A DNA stretch of 64,000 nucleotides, from the NCBI GenBank assembly GCA_039821605.1, contig JBCBNV010000001.1, positions 558,001 to 622,000 of the forward strand, read 5' to 3'. This document shows positions 48,873-58,900 of this stretch, piece by piece. The DNA is from CALBPI01 sp039821605. GTDB taxonomy: Bacteria > Pseudomonadota > Gammaproteobacteria > Steroidobacterales > Woeseiaceae. The position numbers and the translations under genes were made by a program. Numbering within the stretch: the stretch's first letter is position 1; each line of letters begins with the position of its first letter. The notes beneath the pieces are model-generated. The model was not told the origin of the DNA and searched no databases. It saw nothing but the letters and a program-made list of their open reading frames with translations.

Positions 48873-51341
48873 ATGCACACCGAATCCCGAGCCGTTGCCC
48901 CGGCCTTTCGTTTCATTGGCCTGCGCCGTCGACTGCTCTGGTTGGCAGCACCCGTCTTGTTGTTCGCAGCCACCACGGCGAGCGCCTTCGACGCGTTCGA
49001 GGTGCGCAACCTGCGTGTAGAAGGCTTGCAGCGTATCGCGGAAGGTACGGTCTATAACTACCTGCCCGTGAACATTGGCGATGTTATCGACGAGGTGCGG
49101 GCCCGCGAGGCCATTCGCGCGTTGTACAGTGGCGGTGACGGCTTGTTCGACACTGTAGAGCTGCGCCGGGACGGCAACACACTCGTGATCGTCGTCGAGG
49201 AACGCCCCTCGATCGAGAGCTTCTCGATCGAGGGCAACAAGGACATCAAGACCGAAGACCTCATGGACTCGCTGCGCTCCGTGGGTCTCGCGCGCGGCAA
49301 GACTTTTGACCGATCCGTACTCGACGAGGTCACGCAGTTCCTCGTCGACCAGTATTACAGCCGCGGCAAGTACGGCGTTGCCGTCGAGGCTGACGTCGAG
49401 GAGCGACCCAACAACGCGGTAGCGATCAACATCAACGTGAATGAAGGTGAGCGCGCCCGCATCCGCCAGATCAATGTGATTGGCAACAACATCTTCGACG
49501 ACGAGGAACTCGTTGGTCAGTTCGAGCTCAAGACGCCCAACTGGCTGTCCTGGTTGCGACAGGACGACCGCTACTCGCGCGAGGCATTGACGGGCGACCT
49601 CGAGACGCTGTCGAGCTACTACCTCGACCGCGGCTACGCCGACTTCCGCGTGACCTCGACGCAGGTTGCCATCTCGCCCGATCGCAAGGACGTGTTCATC
49701 ACCGTCAACGTGTCCGAGGGCGACGTCTACACGATCAACGACATCAAGATCGCGGGCAAGCTCGTGGTTGAGGAAGAGTTGCTCATGCAGCTGGTTCTCG
49801 CCAAGCCCGGTGACATCTTCAACCAGCGCATGCTGACGCAGACCACGGAGCTCATGACCTTGAGGCTCGGTGCCGACGGTTACGCCGAGGCAGAGATCGA
49901 GTTCGCACCGGAGCTCGATCGCGACGGCAAGACCGTCGACGTCACGATATTCATTGAACCCAACAACCGTATTTACGTGCGCAACATCAACTTCGACGGC
50001 ATCGACCAGGTCAACGATGAAGTGTTGCGCCGTGAGGTGCGCCAGATGGAAGGCGCCTACCTTTCCAACCAGTTGCTCGACCGCTCCAAGATTCGTCTTC
50101 AGCGTTTGCCCTATCTCGAAACCGTGGATTTCGAAACCGTGCCGGTGCCGGGCGTAAACGACCAGGTCGATGTCGTGTTCGACATCGAGTACGGCCTGCC
50201 GGGACAGTTTGGTGGCGGCCTCGGTTACTCCGAGACCCAGAAGTTGCTGCTCAACGGCAACTTTACGCACACGAACTTCATGGGCACCGGCAACCGCGTC
50301 AGTGCCGACATCAATTCGAGCCGCTTCCAGAATCTCTACAGCCTGTCCTACACGGACCCCTACGTGACGATGGATGGGGTGCGGCGCACCGTGTCGCTGT
50401 CCTACCGCGACTTCGAGCAGTTCAACGATTCGTCGTCGGACCTCTCGACGGAAACACTGACGGCGGCACTCGAGTACAGCTACCCGCTGTCGGAGTTTCA
50501 GAGCATCAGCCTAGGCGCGGCGCTGCAGCGCGCCCGACTCGTTGCGTCGGAGAGTGATCAGGGACAATTCTCCACGCAGCAGGCCATCGACTGGATCACG
50601 CAGAACGGTGACGCGCAGGTGACGGAGATCGAGGATCCGTTTTTCGGTGACCTGACGGTTTACACGAGTGAGTTTGATACCTACGAACTCATTGCCGGGT
50701 GGGGTTTCGACAGCCGCAACCGTGCCCTGTTTGCCGACCGGGGGTCGCGCCACCGCCTGTCGTTTGCCTATGCCGTACCGGGCTCGGATGTTGAGTACTG
50801 GACCTTTCGCTATGACGGCGTCAAGCTTGTGCCGCTCTGGGGGCAGTGGACCTTGTCGTTCTCCGCGGACCTCGCGTTCGGTGAAGGCCTTGGCGACACA
50901 ACGGCGTTGCCGCCCTACAAGCTGTTCCGAACGGGCGGCCCGGGTTCCGTGCGCGGCTTCCGCGAATTCGATCTGGGTCCGCGCGACAGCTTTGGCCGCC
51001 CCTACGGCGGCAATATCCTGGTCACCGGACAAGCCGAGCTGTTCCTGCCCATGCCCGAGCGCTTCCGCGGCCGCGGCCGCGCCGCGCTGTTTTACGACGT
51101 CGGCAACGTGTTCAGTAACGGCGAGATCGCCTTTACGGACCGCCTTGGCGCGGACCTAATCGACTACAGTTTCGATGCAGACGACCTCAAGCAATCAGTC
51201 GGCCTAGCCGTCGAATGGCTCGCGCCGCTCGGTCTGTTCCGTTTCAGCTACGCGTACCCGCTGAACGACTTCAGCGGCAACGACCGCCTGTTCGGCGACG
51301 ACGTGGAGCGCTTTCAGTTTACAATTGGACAAGCTTTCTGA
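48873..51341 (+). CDS. bamA: Outer-membrane protein assembly factor BamA
   Basis: 822 residues. A signal peptide ends near TTASA (about residue 38). Five POTRA domains follow (about 40-440; the first starts FEVRNLRVEGLQRIAEGTVYNYLP). The C-terminal barrel carries the diagnostic VRGF loop (GGPGSVRGFREFDLGPRD) and ends QFTIGQAF with the terminal Phe used as outer-membrane sorting signal. BamA inserts beta-barrel proteins, which would include the giant barrel protein of the DUF11 operon. skp starts 13 bases downstream of its stop. Confidence 0.98.
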   Translation: MHTESRAVAPAFRFIGLRRRLLWLAAPVLLFAATTASAFDAFEVRNLRVEGLQRIAEGTVYNYLPVNIGDVIDEVRAREAIRALYSGGDGLFDTVELRRDGNTLVIVVEERPSIESFSIEGNKDIKTEDLMDSLRSVGLARGKTFDRSVLDEVTQFLVDQYYSRGKYGVAVEADVEERPNNAVAININVNEGERARIRQINVIGNNIFDDEELVGQFELKTPNWLSWLRQDDRYSREALTGDLETLSSYYLDRGYADFRVTSTQVAISPDRKDVFITVNVSEGDVYTINDIKIAGKLVVEEELLMQLVLAKPGDIFNQRMLTQTTELMTLRLGADGYAEAEIEFAPELDRDGKTVDVTIFIEPNNRIYVRNINFDGIDQVNDEVLRREVRQMEGAYLSNQLLDRSKIRLQRLPYLETVDFETVPVPGVNDQVDVVFDIEYGLPGQFGGGLGYSETQKLLLNGNFTHTNFMGTGNRVSADINSSRFQNLYSLSYTDPYVTMDGVRRTVSLSYRDFEQFNDSSSDLSTETLTAALEYSYPLSEFQSISLGAALQRARLVASESDQGQFSTQQAIDWITQNGDAQVTEIEDPFFGDLTVYTSEFDTYELIAGWGFDSRNRALFADRGSRHRLSFAYAVPGSDVEYWTFRYDGVKLVPLWGQWTLSFSADLAFGEGLGDTTALPPYKLFRTGGPGSVRGFREFDLGPRDSFGRPYGGNILVTGQAELFLPMPERFRGRGRAALFYDVGNVFSNGEIAFTDRLGADLIDYSFDADDLKQSVGLAVEWLAPLGLFRFSYAYPLNDFSGNDRLFGDDVERFQFTIGQAF

Positions 51342-51354
51342 GGGAAATCACACC

Positions 51355-51900
51355 ATGTTCGACCTGACTCATCGCACCCGAACCCTGTTTGCAGCCCTGC
51401 TGTTGGCAGTGCTAGGTGCATCGCCCGTGGCGTCGGCGCAGGAACTCAAGATTGGCGTCGTCAACGTGCAGGCGTTGTTGCAGCAGGCGCCCCAGACCAA
51501 GGCTTCGCTCGAGGCCTTGCAGGAAGAGTTTGCACCTCGAGAGCGCACGGTTCTCGCCAAACAGAAAGAGCTCGAGGAGCTTAGCGAGAAGGCGCAGCGT
51601 GATCTTGCCGTCATGGGTGAGGAAGAACGCCGCAGCATGGAGCGCCAGCTTCGGGACGGTCGTCGCGACCTCGAGCGCCTGCAGCAGGAGTTCGTTGAGG
51701 AAAGCAATCTGCGCCGCAACGAAGAGCTGGCCAAGCTGCAGCGCGTGCTGCTGCAGCAGGTGGACACGTATGCGCGGGATAACGGCTACGACATCATCTT
51801 CGGTGACGGCGTGATTTTTGCGAGCGGGCGCACCAACATCACGCGCGCCGTGCTCGACAAGCTCACCTCGGACTTCGAGAACGCGGCCGGCGGCGACTGA
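51355..51900 (+). CDS. skp: Periplasmic chaperone Skp/OmpH
   Basis: 181 residues from the ATG at 51355, with GAGGGA upstream. The signal peptide ends near ASAQ (about residue 24). The mature protein begins LKIGVVNVQALLQQAPQ, the OmpH start, then a long charged coiled coil (residues about 55-140; KELEELSEKAQRDLAVM, RRDLERLQQEF), and ends with a beta segment (YDIIFGDGVIFAS, NITRAVLDKL). The trimer holds unfolded outer-membrane proteins for BamA. Confidence 0.95.
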   Translation: MFDLTHRTRTLFAALLLAVLGASPVASAQELKIGVVNVQALLQQAPQTKASLEALQEEFAPRERTVLAKQKELEELSEKAQRDLAVMGEEERRSMERQLRDGRRDLERLQQEFVEESNLRRNEELAKLQRVLLQQVDTYARDNGYDIIFGDGVIFASGRTNITRAVLDKLTSDFENAAGGD

Positions 51901-51913
51901 TTCCGGGCCCGCC

Positions 51914-52948
51914 GTGACCGAGCTTCGTGTCGGCGATCTCGCGGTCCAGTTTGGCTGCGAGGTTCAGGGCGACCCGGACGCCCGGGTGTCGCGTGTCGCC
52001 ACGCTGGCGAACGCCGACGCCGCGTCGCTGAGTTTTCTCGCCAATCCCAGTTACCGGCCGCAGCTCGCGGCGACGGCGGCTGCCGCCGTCGTGGTCGCCG
52101 AGGCCGACGCCGATGCGGTGCCGTCAACGGCCATCGTGGCGGCCGATCCCTACCTGACCTATGCCCGTATGGCCGGGGCGTTGTATCCGCCGGCTGCGGC
52201 GAGGCCCGGCATCGGGCCGGGCGCGCAGGTCGACGCCACGGCAACCGTGGACCCGACCGCAGAGATTGGGCCCAATGCGGTCATCGGCCCGGACGCCGTC
52301 ATCGCTGCGCATGCGGTGATTGGCGCGGGCACGGTGGTGGGCAAAAACTCGCAAATTGGCGAGGCCACGCGCCTGGCGCCCAACGTGACGATCATGGACG
52401 ACGTCGTCATGGGCGCCCGTTGCGTTGTGCACTCAGGGGCCGTCATCGGCAGTGACGGATTCGGAATCGCGCGCGGCCCGGCGGGCTGGGAGCGCGTGCC
52501 CCAGGTCGGGGGCGTGATTATTGGTGACGATGTTGACGTCGGTGCCTCGACGAGCATCGATCGGGGCGCCATCGAGCCCACCCGCATCGGCAACGGCGTC
52601 AAGCTCGACAATCAGATCCAGATCGGGCACAACACCGTCATCGGTGAGCACACCGTCATGGCCGGCATGGTGGGCATCGCGGGCTCCACGACCATCGGCG
52701 CCAACTGCGCGTTCGGTGGTAATAGCGGCACCACGGGCCACCTCAGCATCGCGGATGGCGTTATCATTACGGCGCGCTGCACGGTCACGGGCGATATCGA
52801 CGCGCCCGGCACCTTTGGCGGTGTTTTCCCGCACGAAGACATCCGCTCGCACCAGCGCAACGTGGCCCGCTACCGCCAGCTCGACAAGCTTGCGCGGCGT
52901 TTGTCTGCGCTTGAAAAGCGCCTGAAGCACAACGAGAACCCAGAATGA
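51914..52948 (+). CDS. lpxD: UDP-3-O-(3-hydroxyacyl)glucosamine N-acyltransferase LpxD
   Basis: GTG start at 51914 gives 344 residues, matching the family. The N-terminal uridine-binding domain has VSRVATLANADAASLSFLANPSY. The left-handed beta-helix follows with many hexapeptide repeats (IGPNAVIGPDAVIAAHAVIGAGTVV), and the catalytic His region is IQIGHNTVIGEHTVMAGMVGIAGS. It adds the second 3-hydroxyacyl chain in lipid A synthesis. fabZ overlaps its stop by 4 bases. Confidence 0.97.
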   Translation: MTELRVGDLAVQFGCEVQGDPDARVSRVATLANADAASLSFLANPSYRPQLAATAAAAVVVAEADADAVPSTAIVAADPYLTYARMAGALYPPAAARPGIGPGAQVDATATVDPTAEIGPNAVIGPDAVIAAHAVIGAGTVVGKNSQIGEATRLAPNVTIMDDVVMGARCVVHSGAVIGSDGFGIARGPAGWERVPQVGGVIIGDDVDVGASTSIDRGAIEPTRIGNGVKLDNQIQIGHNTVIGEHTVMAGMVGIAGSTTIGANCAFGGNSGTTGHLSIADGVIITARCTVTGDIDAPGTFGGVFPHEDIRSHQRNVARYRQLDKLARRLSALEKRLKHNENPE

Positions 52949-53406
52949 GCGAGATCAATTTCGCCGACCAGCTCGACATTCGAAAGATCATGTCGCTGAT
53001 CCCGCACCGCTATCCGTTTCTGCTCATCGACCGGGTGTTGTCCTGTGAGCCGGGTGAGTCGGTGGTGGCGCTTAAGAACGTGACCTTCAACGAGCCCTTC
53101 TTTCAGGGTCACTTCCCCGGTCGGCCTGTCATGCCCGGTGTCCTGATCATCGAGGCGCTGGCGCAGGCGACGGGCATCCTGGCGTTTGCCACCGTGGGGG
53201 AGGGTCCCGGCGAGGGCCGCCTGTACTACTTCGTCGGCATCGACAAGGCACGCTTTCGCCAGCCCGTTGAGCCAGGCGATCAACTGCGCCTCGAGGCGAA
53301 GCTGATTCGGCGTATTCGCACGGTCTGGCGGTTCGAGGCCACGGCCTGGGTCGGCGACACCAAGGTCGCGTCGGCCGTACTCATGTGCGCACCGGGCGAG
53401 GCCTGA
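52945..53406 (+). CDS. fabZ: 3-hydroxyacyl-ACP dehydratase FabZ
   Basis: 153 residues with the FabZ active site: IPHRYPFLLIDRVL, the catalytic His in FQGHFPGRPVMPGVLIIEALAQA with the catalytic Glu 13-14 residues later, and KARFRQPVEPGDQL. It dehydrates 3-hydroxyacyl-ACP in fatty acid elongation and competes with LpxA for 3-hydroxyacyl-ACP, so its place between lpxD and lpxA balances membrane lipids with lipid A. Confidence 0.98.
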   Translation: MSEINFADQLDIRKIMSLIPHRYPFLLIDRVLSCEPGESVVALKNVTFNEPFFQGHFPGRPVMPGVLIIEALAQATGILAFATVGEGPGEGRLYYFVGIDKARFRQPVEPGDQLRLEAKLIRRIRTVWRFEATAWVGDTKVASAVLMCAPGEA

Positions 53407-53409
53407 CAC

Positions 53410-54186
53410 ATGGCGGGCATCCACCCGACGGCGATCGTCGATGACGGCGCCACGATCGCCGATGACGCGACGATCGGGCCTTACGCGATCATTGGCCCCG
53501 ACGTCACGATTGGTTCCGGCACACTCATCGACGCCCACGTCGTGGTGCGCGGCCCCACGGAGATCGGCCGCGACAACCGGTTCTACCCGTTCTCGTCGAT
53601 TGGCGATGACCCGCAGGACAAGAAATACGCCAATGAGCCCACCAAGCTCATCATCGGCGACCGCAACACGGTCCGCGAGTACTGCACGATCAACCGCGGC
53701 ACGGTGCAGGACGAAGGTGTCACGCGCATCGGCAACGACAACTGGATCATGTCCTACGTGCACATCGCCCACGACTGCATTGTCGGCGATCACTGCATAC
53801 TGGCCAACAACGCCACGCTGGCCGGCCACGTCAAGGTGGGCGACTGGGCGATCATGGGTGGCTACGCCGGGATCCATCAGTTCTGCCAGGTCGGCGCGCA
53901 CGCGTTCCTGGGTATGTACGCGGCGATCGGCAAGGACGTACCCGCCTTCGTCATGGTCATGGGCAGTCCCGCAGCCGCCCGCGGCATAAACGCCGAAGGC
54001 CTCAAGCGGCGCGACTTCACGCCGGAGCAGATTCGCAACATCAAGACGGCCTACAAGGTCGTGTACCGTGACGGCCTGCGCCTTGAAGAGGCGGTAAACA
54101 AGCTCCGTTCGCTGGCTGCCGAGCAGCCCGAGATCCTGCCCATGCTCGAGTCTATCGAGCGTTCGGAGCGCAGCATTGTCCGCTGA
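53410..54186 (+). CDS. lpxA: UDP-N-acetylglucosamine acyltransferase LpxA
   Basis: 258 residues. Hexapeptide-repeat beta-helix (IGPYAIIGPDVTIGSGTLIDAHVVV), PFSSIGDDPQDKKYANEPTKLIIGDRNTVREYCTINRGTVQ, the catalytic His region MSYVHIAHDCIVGDHCILANNATLAGHV, GGYAGIHQFCQVGAHAFLGMYAAIGKDVPAFVMV, and a C-terminal helical part starting NAEGLKRRDFT. It acylates UDP-GlcNAc in the first step of lipid A synthesis. It begins 3 bases after fabZ. Confidence 0.98.
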   Translation: MAGIHPTAIVDDGATIADDATIGPYAIIGPDVTIGSGTLIDAHVVVRGPTEIGRDNRFYPFSSIGDDPQDKKYANEPTKLIIGDRNTVREYCTINRGTVQDEGVTRIGNDNWIMSYVHIAHDCIVGDHCILANNATLAGHVKVGDWAIMGGYAGIHQFCQVGAHAFLGMYAAIGKDVPAFVMVMGSPAAARGINAEGLKRRDFTPEQIRNIKTAYKVVYRDGLRLEEAVNKLRSLAAEQPEILPMLESIERSERSIVR

Positions 54187-54225
54187 GGTCGGCGGGGCGG
54201 GGATGCCTGTCACGGCGCGCTGATC

Positions 54226-55368
54226 GTGCGCGTCGGTCTCGTCGCTGGAGAAGTTTCGGGCGATGTACTCGGCGGCGGTCTCGTCGAGGCGATCCGCGCA
54301 CGCCACCCCGATGCGCAATTCGAAGGTGTCGGCGGCGACACGATGCGCGCGGCCGGTATGGACTGCTGGTACGACGCCGAGGCGCTGGCCGTCATGGGGC
54401 TCACCGAGGTGCTGGCCCATCTGCCGCGACTGCTGCGGCTGCGCCGCGATCTTGTGCGACGCTGGACCGCACAGCCACCCGATGTATTTGTCGGCATCGA
54501 CGCGCCCGATTTCAATCTGGGGCTAGAGCTCAAGCTTCGACGCCGCGGTGTGCGCACCGTGCATTACGTGAGCCCGTCCGTGTGGGCGTGGCGGCAGCGC
54601 CGCGTACGCAAGGTCCGACGGGCCTGCGACCGCGTGCTGTGCCTGCTGCCGTTCGAGCCCGACTTCTACGCCGACAACAGTGTGCCGGCGGATTTTGTCG
54701 GCCACCCGCTGGCGCAACGCATTTCGCCCGAGCCCGACACGGCGGCGGCGCGCGCCGCATTGTCGATTGCTGGCGACGGGCCCGTCCTGGCCGTCTTGCC
54801 CGGCAGCCGGCTGGGTGAAATCGGCCGGCTGGGCGCCGATTTTGCGGCCGCGGCCCAGCAATTCAGTGCGGCCAACCCCGGCACCACCGTGCTGGTGCCG
54901 CTGGCTACGCCAGCCGGGGCCGATGCCTTCCGCGCCATTGTCGCTGACCTGGGCGTTGGTGATAACTTCAGGATCAGCGTAGGCGACGCGCGGGCCTGTA
55001 TGGCGGCCTGCGACCTGCTGCTCATGGCCTCGGGCACGGCAACGCTCGAAGGCCTTCTGCATGGTCGCCCCATGGTGGTTGCGTACCGGCTCGCGACCTC
55101 GACCTACCGGATTCTGAGGGCCCTCAAGCTAGTGAAGCTCAAGCACTTCTCACTGCCGAACCTGCTCACGCCCGAGCCGCTCGTCACAGAGGTGTTGCAG
55201 GATGATGTGACGCCCGAACGGCTGGCCAGCGAGCTCAATACGCTCATGGCATCGCCCGAGCGCGCGGCGGCGATGCGGCGGGCATTCAGCGACGTGCACG
55301 AGCTGCTCGCGCGCAACGCCGATGCGCGCGCCGCGGAGCTTGTGCTGGCCACGGCGAAGTCCGCATGA
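54226..55368 (+). CDS. lpxB: Lipid A disaccharide synthase
   Basis: GTG start at 54226, 39 bases after the lpxA stop; 380 residues. Conserved features: VGLVAGEVSGDVLGGGLVEAI, FEGVGGDTMRAAGMDCWYD, LAVMGLTEVLAHLPRLLRLR, VGIDAPDFNLGLELKLRRRGVRTVHYVSPSVWAWRQ, LCLLPFEPDFY, FVGHPLA and LMASGTATLEGLLHGRPMVVAYR. It joins UDP-2,3-diacylglucosamine to lipid X to form the lipid A disaccharide at the inner membrane. rnhB overlaps its stop. Confidence 0.97.
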   Translation: MRVGLVAGEVSGDVLGGGLVEAIRARHPDAQFEGVGGDTMRAAGMDCWYDAEALAVMGLTEVLAHLPRLLRLRRDLVRRWTAQPPDVFVGIDAPDFNLGLELKLRRRGVRTVHYVSPSVWAWRQRRVRKVRRACDRVLCLLPFEPDFYADNSVPADFVGHPLAQRISPEPDTAAARAALSIAGDGPVLAVLPGSRLGEIGRLGADFAAAAQQFSAANPGTTVLVPLATPAGADAFRAIVADLGVGDNFRISVGDARACMAACDLLLMASGTATLEGLLHGRPMVVAYRLATSTYRILRALKLVKLKHFSLPNLLTPEPLVTEVLQDDVTPERLASELNTLMASPERAAAMRRAFSDVHELLARNADARAAELVLATAKSA

Positions 55369-55991
55369 CAGGTCAACGTCCGCTGCCGCTGCCGCCCATG
55401 CCAGAGCTCGGGCCCGTCGCCGGAATCGACGAGGCGGGTCGCGGGCCGCTGGCGGGCCCCGTGGTCGCCGCGGCTGTGGTCCTCGATCCCGCCAACACGC
55501 CCGAGGGCATCGATGACTCCAAGCGTCTGAAGCAAAGTGCGCGTGAGCGGCTTGCAGAAGCCATCCGCGCGTCAGCCTTGCATTTTCACGTGGCCGTCGT
55601 ATCCGCAGCCGATGTCGACCGGCTCAACATTCTCCAGGCAACGATGCATGCGATGGCGCTGGCGGCCGACGGCATTGACGCGACACTAGCCGAGGTTCGC
55701 ATCGACGGTAACCGTGCGCCGACGCTCATGGCACGACATGAGCGCGTGCCTGTGACGACCTGGGTGGGCGGTGACGGGCGCTGCGCGTCGATCGCCGCTG
55801 CGTCGATCCTGGCCAAGACCACCCGCGACGCGCTCATGTGCGATTACGACCTGCGCTGGCCCGAGTACGGGTTCGCGCAGCACAAGGGCTACGGTACCGC
55901 CGCGCACCTGACTGCACTGCGTGAGCATGGTCCCTGCGACATCCACCGCGTAAGTTTCGCGCCCGTGCGCGCGGCGCAGGAGCGCGACTGA
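55365..55991 (+). CDS. rnhB: Ribonuclease HII
   Basis: 208 residues, start overlapping lpxB (ATGA). The active site Asp and Glu lie in AGIDEAGRGPLAGPVVAAAVVLDP, the third acid in VRIDGNRAP, and CASIAAASILAKTTRDALM and YGFAQHKGYGTAAHL complete the family pattern. It cuts RNA-DNA hybrids and removes misincorporated ribonucleotides. The dnaE start overlaps its stop by one base (TGATG). Confidence 0.97.
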   Translation: MTGQRPLPLPPMPELGPVAGIDEAGRGPLAGPVVAAAVVLDPANTPEGIDDSKRLKQSARERLAEAIRASALHFHVAVVSAADVDRLNILQATMHAMALAADGIDATLAEVRIDGNRAPTLMARHERVPVTTWVGGDGRCASIAAASILAKTTRDALMCDYDLRWPEYGFAQHKGYGTAAHLTALREHGPCDIHRVSFAPVRAAQERD

Positions 55992-58900
55992 TGGCGGCCC
56001 AGGCCAGCGCCGTCGCCGAGACGATTGGCGGCACCGAGGCGCAGACCTCGGGTGGATTCGTGCACTTGCACGTACACACCCAGTACTCGCTTGTCGACGG
56101 GCTCGTGCGCGTGCCCGAGCTCGTGCGCCAGGCGCGCGCCGCGGGCATGCCCGCCGTGGCCCTGACCGATGCCGGCAACCTGTTTGCCATGGTCAAGTTC
56201 TACCGCCAGGCGCTCGCGCAGGGCGTGAAGCCCATCGTCGGCGTCGAGCTGGCCCTGGTTGCCGATGAAGACGCCAAGACCGATGACGTCATGGTCGTGT
56301 TGTGTCAGGACGCGGTGGGTTACCGCAACCTGACGCGACTCGTGACCCAGAGCTTTCTCGATGGGCAGCTGCGCGGTCGGCCGCGCGTGCGCCGCGACTG
56401 GCTCACGGCCGAGAAGACGTCGGGACTGATCGCGCTGTCGGGCGGATTTGCGGGCGATGTCGCGCGGCTGGCCTTGTCGCGTGGTGCAGAAGCCGCGGGC
56501 GAGCGGCTTGCGGCTTGGCGCAGGCTGTTCGGTGACCGCTACTACCTGCAGGTCTCGCGCACGGGGCGTGAGGTCGAGGAGCGCTGGTTGCAGCACGCCG
56601 TGAGCCTGTCTGCGGCGCACGGCGTGCCGCTCGTCGCCACCAACGACGTGCGCTTCCTGGCCGCCGGCGATTTCGAGGCCCACGAGGCGCGTGTGTGCAT
56701 CCACCAGGGCCGCACGCTCGCCGACACCGGGCGCCCGCGCGTCTACACACGCGAGCAGTACCTGCGTTCGCCTGAGGACATGTATGCGCTGTTTGCCGAC
56801 GTGCCCGTCGCCGTAGCGAACACGGTCACGGTCGCAGCGCGATGCAGCCTCGACCTCGAACTCGGCAAGAGCTATCTGCCCGAGTTTCCGACCCCCGACG
56901 AACACACGACAGACTCATGGCTGCGCCATGTCGCCGCCGTCGGGCTCGACGAACGCCTCGCCGCAAGTGAGCGACACGACCATGGCGAAGAGACCTATGA
57001 GGCGCGGCTCGCGCGGGAGCTCGATGTCATTTGCGACATGGGCTTTCCGGGTTACTTTCTTATCGTTGCCGACTTCATTCGCTGGGCGCGCGAGAATGGT
57101 GTGCCCGTCGGGCCCGGGCGCGGCTCCGGTGCGGGTTCGCTCGTGGCCTGGACGCTGGGCATCACCGATATCGACCCGCTCGAGCATGACCTCCTGTTCG
57201 AGCGCTTCCTGAATCCCGAACGCGTCTCCATGCCCGACTTTGACGTCGACTTTTGCATGGAGGGTCGCGATCGCGTGATCGCCTACGTCGCTGATCACTA
57301 CGGCCGCAATCGGGTGTCGCAGATCATCACCTACGGCACGATGGCCGCGAAGGCCGTGGTTCGCGATGCCGGGCGCGTGCTCGAGTTCCCGTACGGATTC
57401 GTTGACCGCATCGCCAAGCTCATCCCGTTTGAAGTCGGGATGACGCTCGATAAGGCCTTGTCCGAGGAGGCCGAACTCGCGCGGCTCTACGAAGAAGACG
57501 AAGAAGTGCGCAGTATCCTCGACCTGGCGCGTTCGCTCGAAGGCTGCGTGCGCAACGCGGGCAAGCACGCTGGCGGTGTCGTCATCGCCCCCACCGAGCT
57601 CACGGACTTCACCCCGCTGTACTGCGAAGAGGGCGGCAACAACCTCGTCACACAATTCGACAAGGACGACGTCGAGGCCGCGGGCCTGGTCAAGTTCGAC
57701 TTCCTGGGTCTGCGCACACTCACGATCATCGACTGGGCGCTGGACGCCGTGAACGCGCGCCGGGCTGCGGCTGGCGAACCGCCGCTCGACCTAGCCAACC
57801 TGCCCATGGATGACGGAAAGACGTTCGCGCTGCTGCAGCGCTGTCAGACCACAGCCGTGTTCCAGCTCGAGTCGCGTGGGATGAAGGACCTCATCAAGCG
57901 CTTGCAGCCCGATAGCTTTGCCGATCTCGTGGCACTGGTGGCGCTGTTCCGACCCGGCCCGTTGCAGTCGGGCATGGTCGATGACTTTATCAACCGCAAG
58001 CACGGCCGCGGCGGCGAAATCGACTACCTGCACCCTGAGCTTCAGCCCGTGCTCGAGTCGACCTATGGCGTCATCCTCTACCAGGAGCAGGTGATGCAGA
58101 TCGCGCAAGTGCTGGCAGGCTACACGCTGGGCGGCGCCGACCTGTTGCGCCGCGCCATGGGCAAGAAGAAGCCCGAGGAGATGGCCAAGCAGCGCGAAAT
58201 CTTCGTGGCAGGTGCCACGGAGCGCGGCGTCGACAAGGCGCAAGCCGAGTACATCTTCGATCTCATGGAGAAATTCGCGGGTTATGGCTTCAACAAGTCG
58301 CATTCCGCGGCTTACGCCGTGCTGTCCTACCAAACGGCCTGGCTCAAGGCGCATTACCCCGCGGAGTTCATGGCGGCCGTGATGTCGTCGGATATGGACG
58401 CCACCGACAAGCTCGTCGGCCTCAAGGACGACTGCCGGGTGCTGGGCCTCAAGCTGCTGGCTCCGGACATCAACACTTCCGTGTGGGCGTTCTCGGCAAC
58501 TGACGATGGCGGCATCCGGTACGGCCTCGGTGCCGTGAAAGGGGTCGGGCGGGCGGCCATCGACGCGACGATCGAGGCGCGCGACACCGATGGCCCGTTC
58601 ACCGACCTTTCGGACCTGTGCCGTCGCGTGGATGCCGAGCGCATCAACCGCCGCATGTTCGAAGCGCTCATCAAGTCCGGTGCGCTCGACGCCCTCGGCC
58701 ACAATCGGCGCACGCTCTTTGAGGCGCTGCCGCTGGCGCTCGCGCAGGCAGAGCAGGACGCGCGTGCCCGCGACGCGGGGCAGACCGACTTGTTCGCGCT
58801 TGACGATGCGTCGTCACCGGCCGCACCGTCGCTCGAGATCGCCGCGCATCCCGAGTGGCAGCACGGCGATCGGTTGCGGGCCGAGAAGGAGGCGCTGGGC

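Noticed and set aside
48819..50270. A 483-codon open frame on the minus strand opposite bamA
   Set aside because: It lies wholly opposite an unmistakable bamA gene; long antisense frames are common in GC-rich DNA, and its translation has no recognisable domain.
52870..54420. A 516-codon minus-strand frame opposite lpxD-fabZ-lpxA-lpxB
   Set aside because: It crosses four conserved genes and their boundaries, with no ribosome-binding site or family resemblance.
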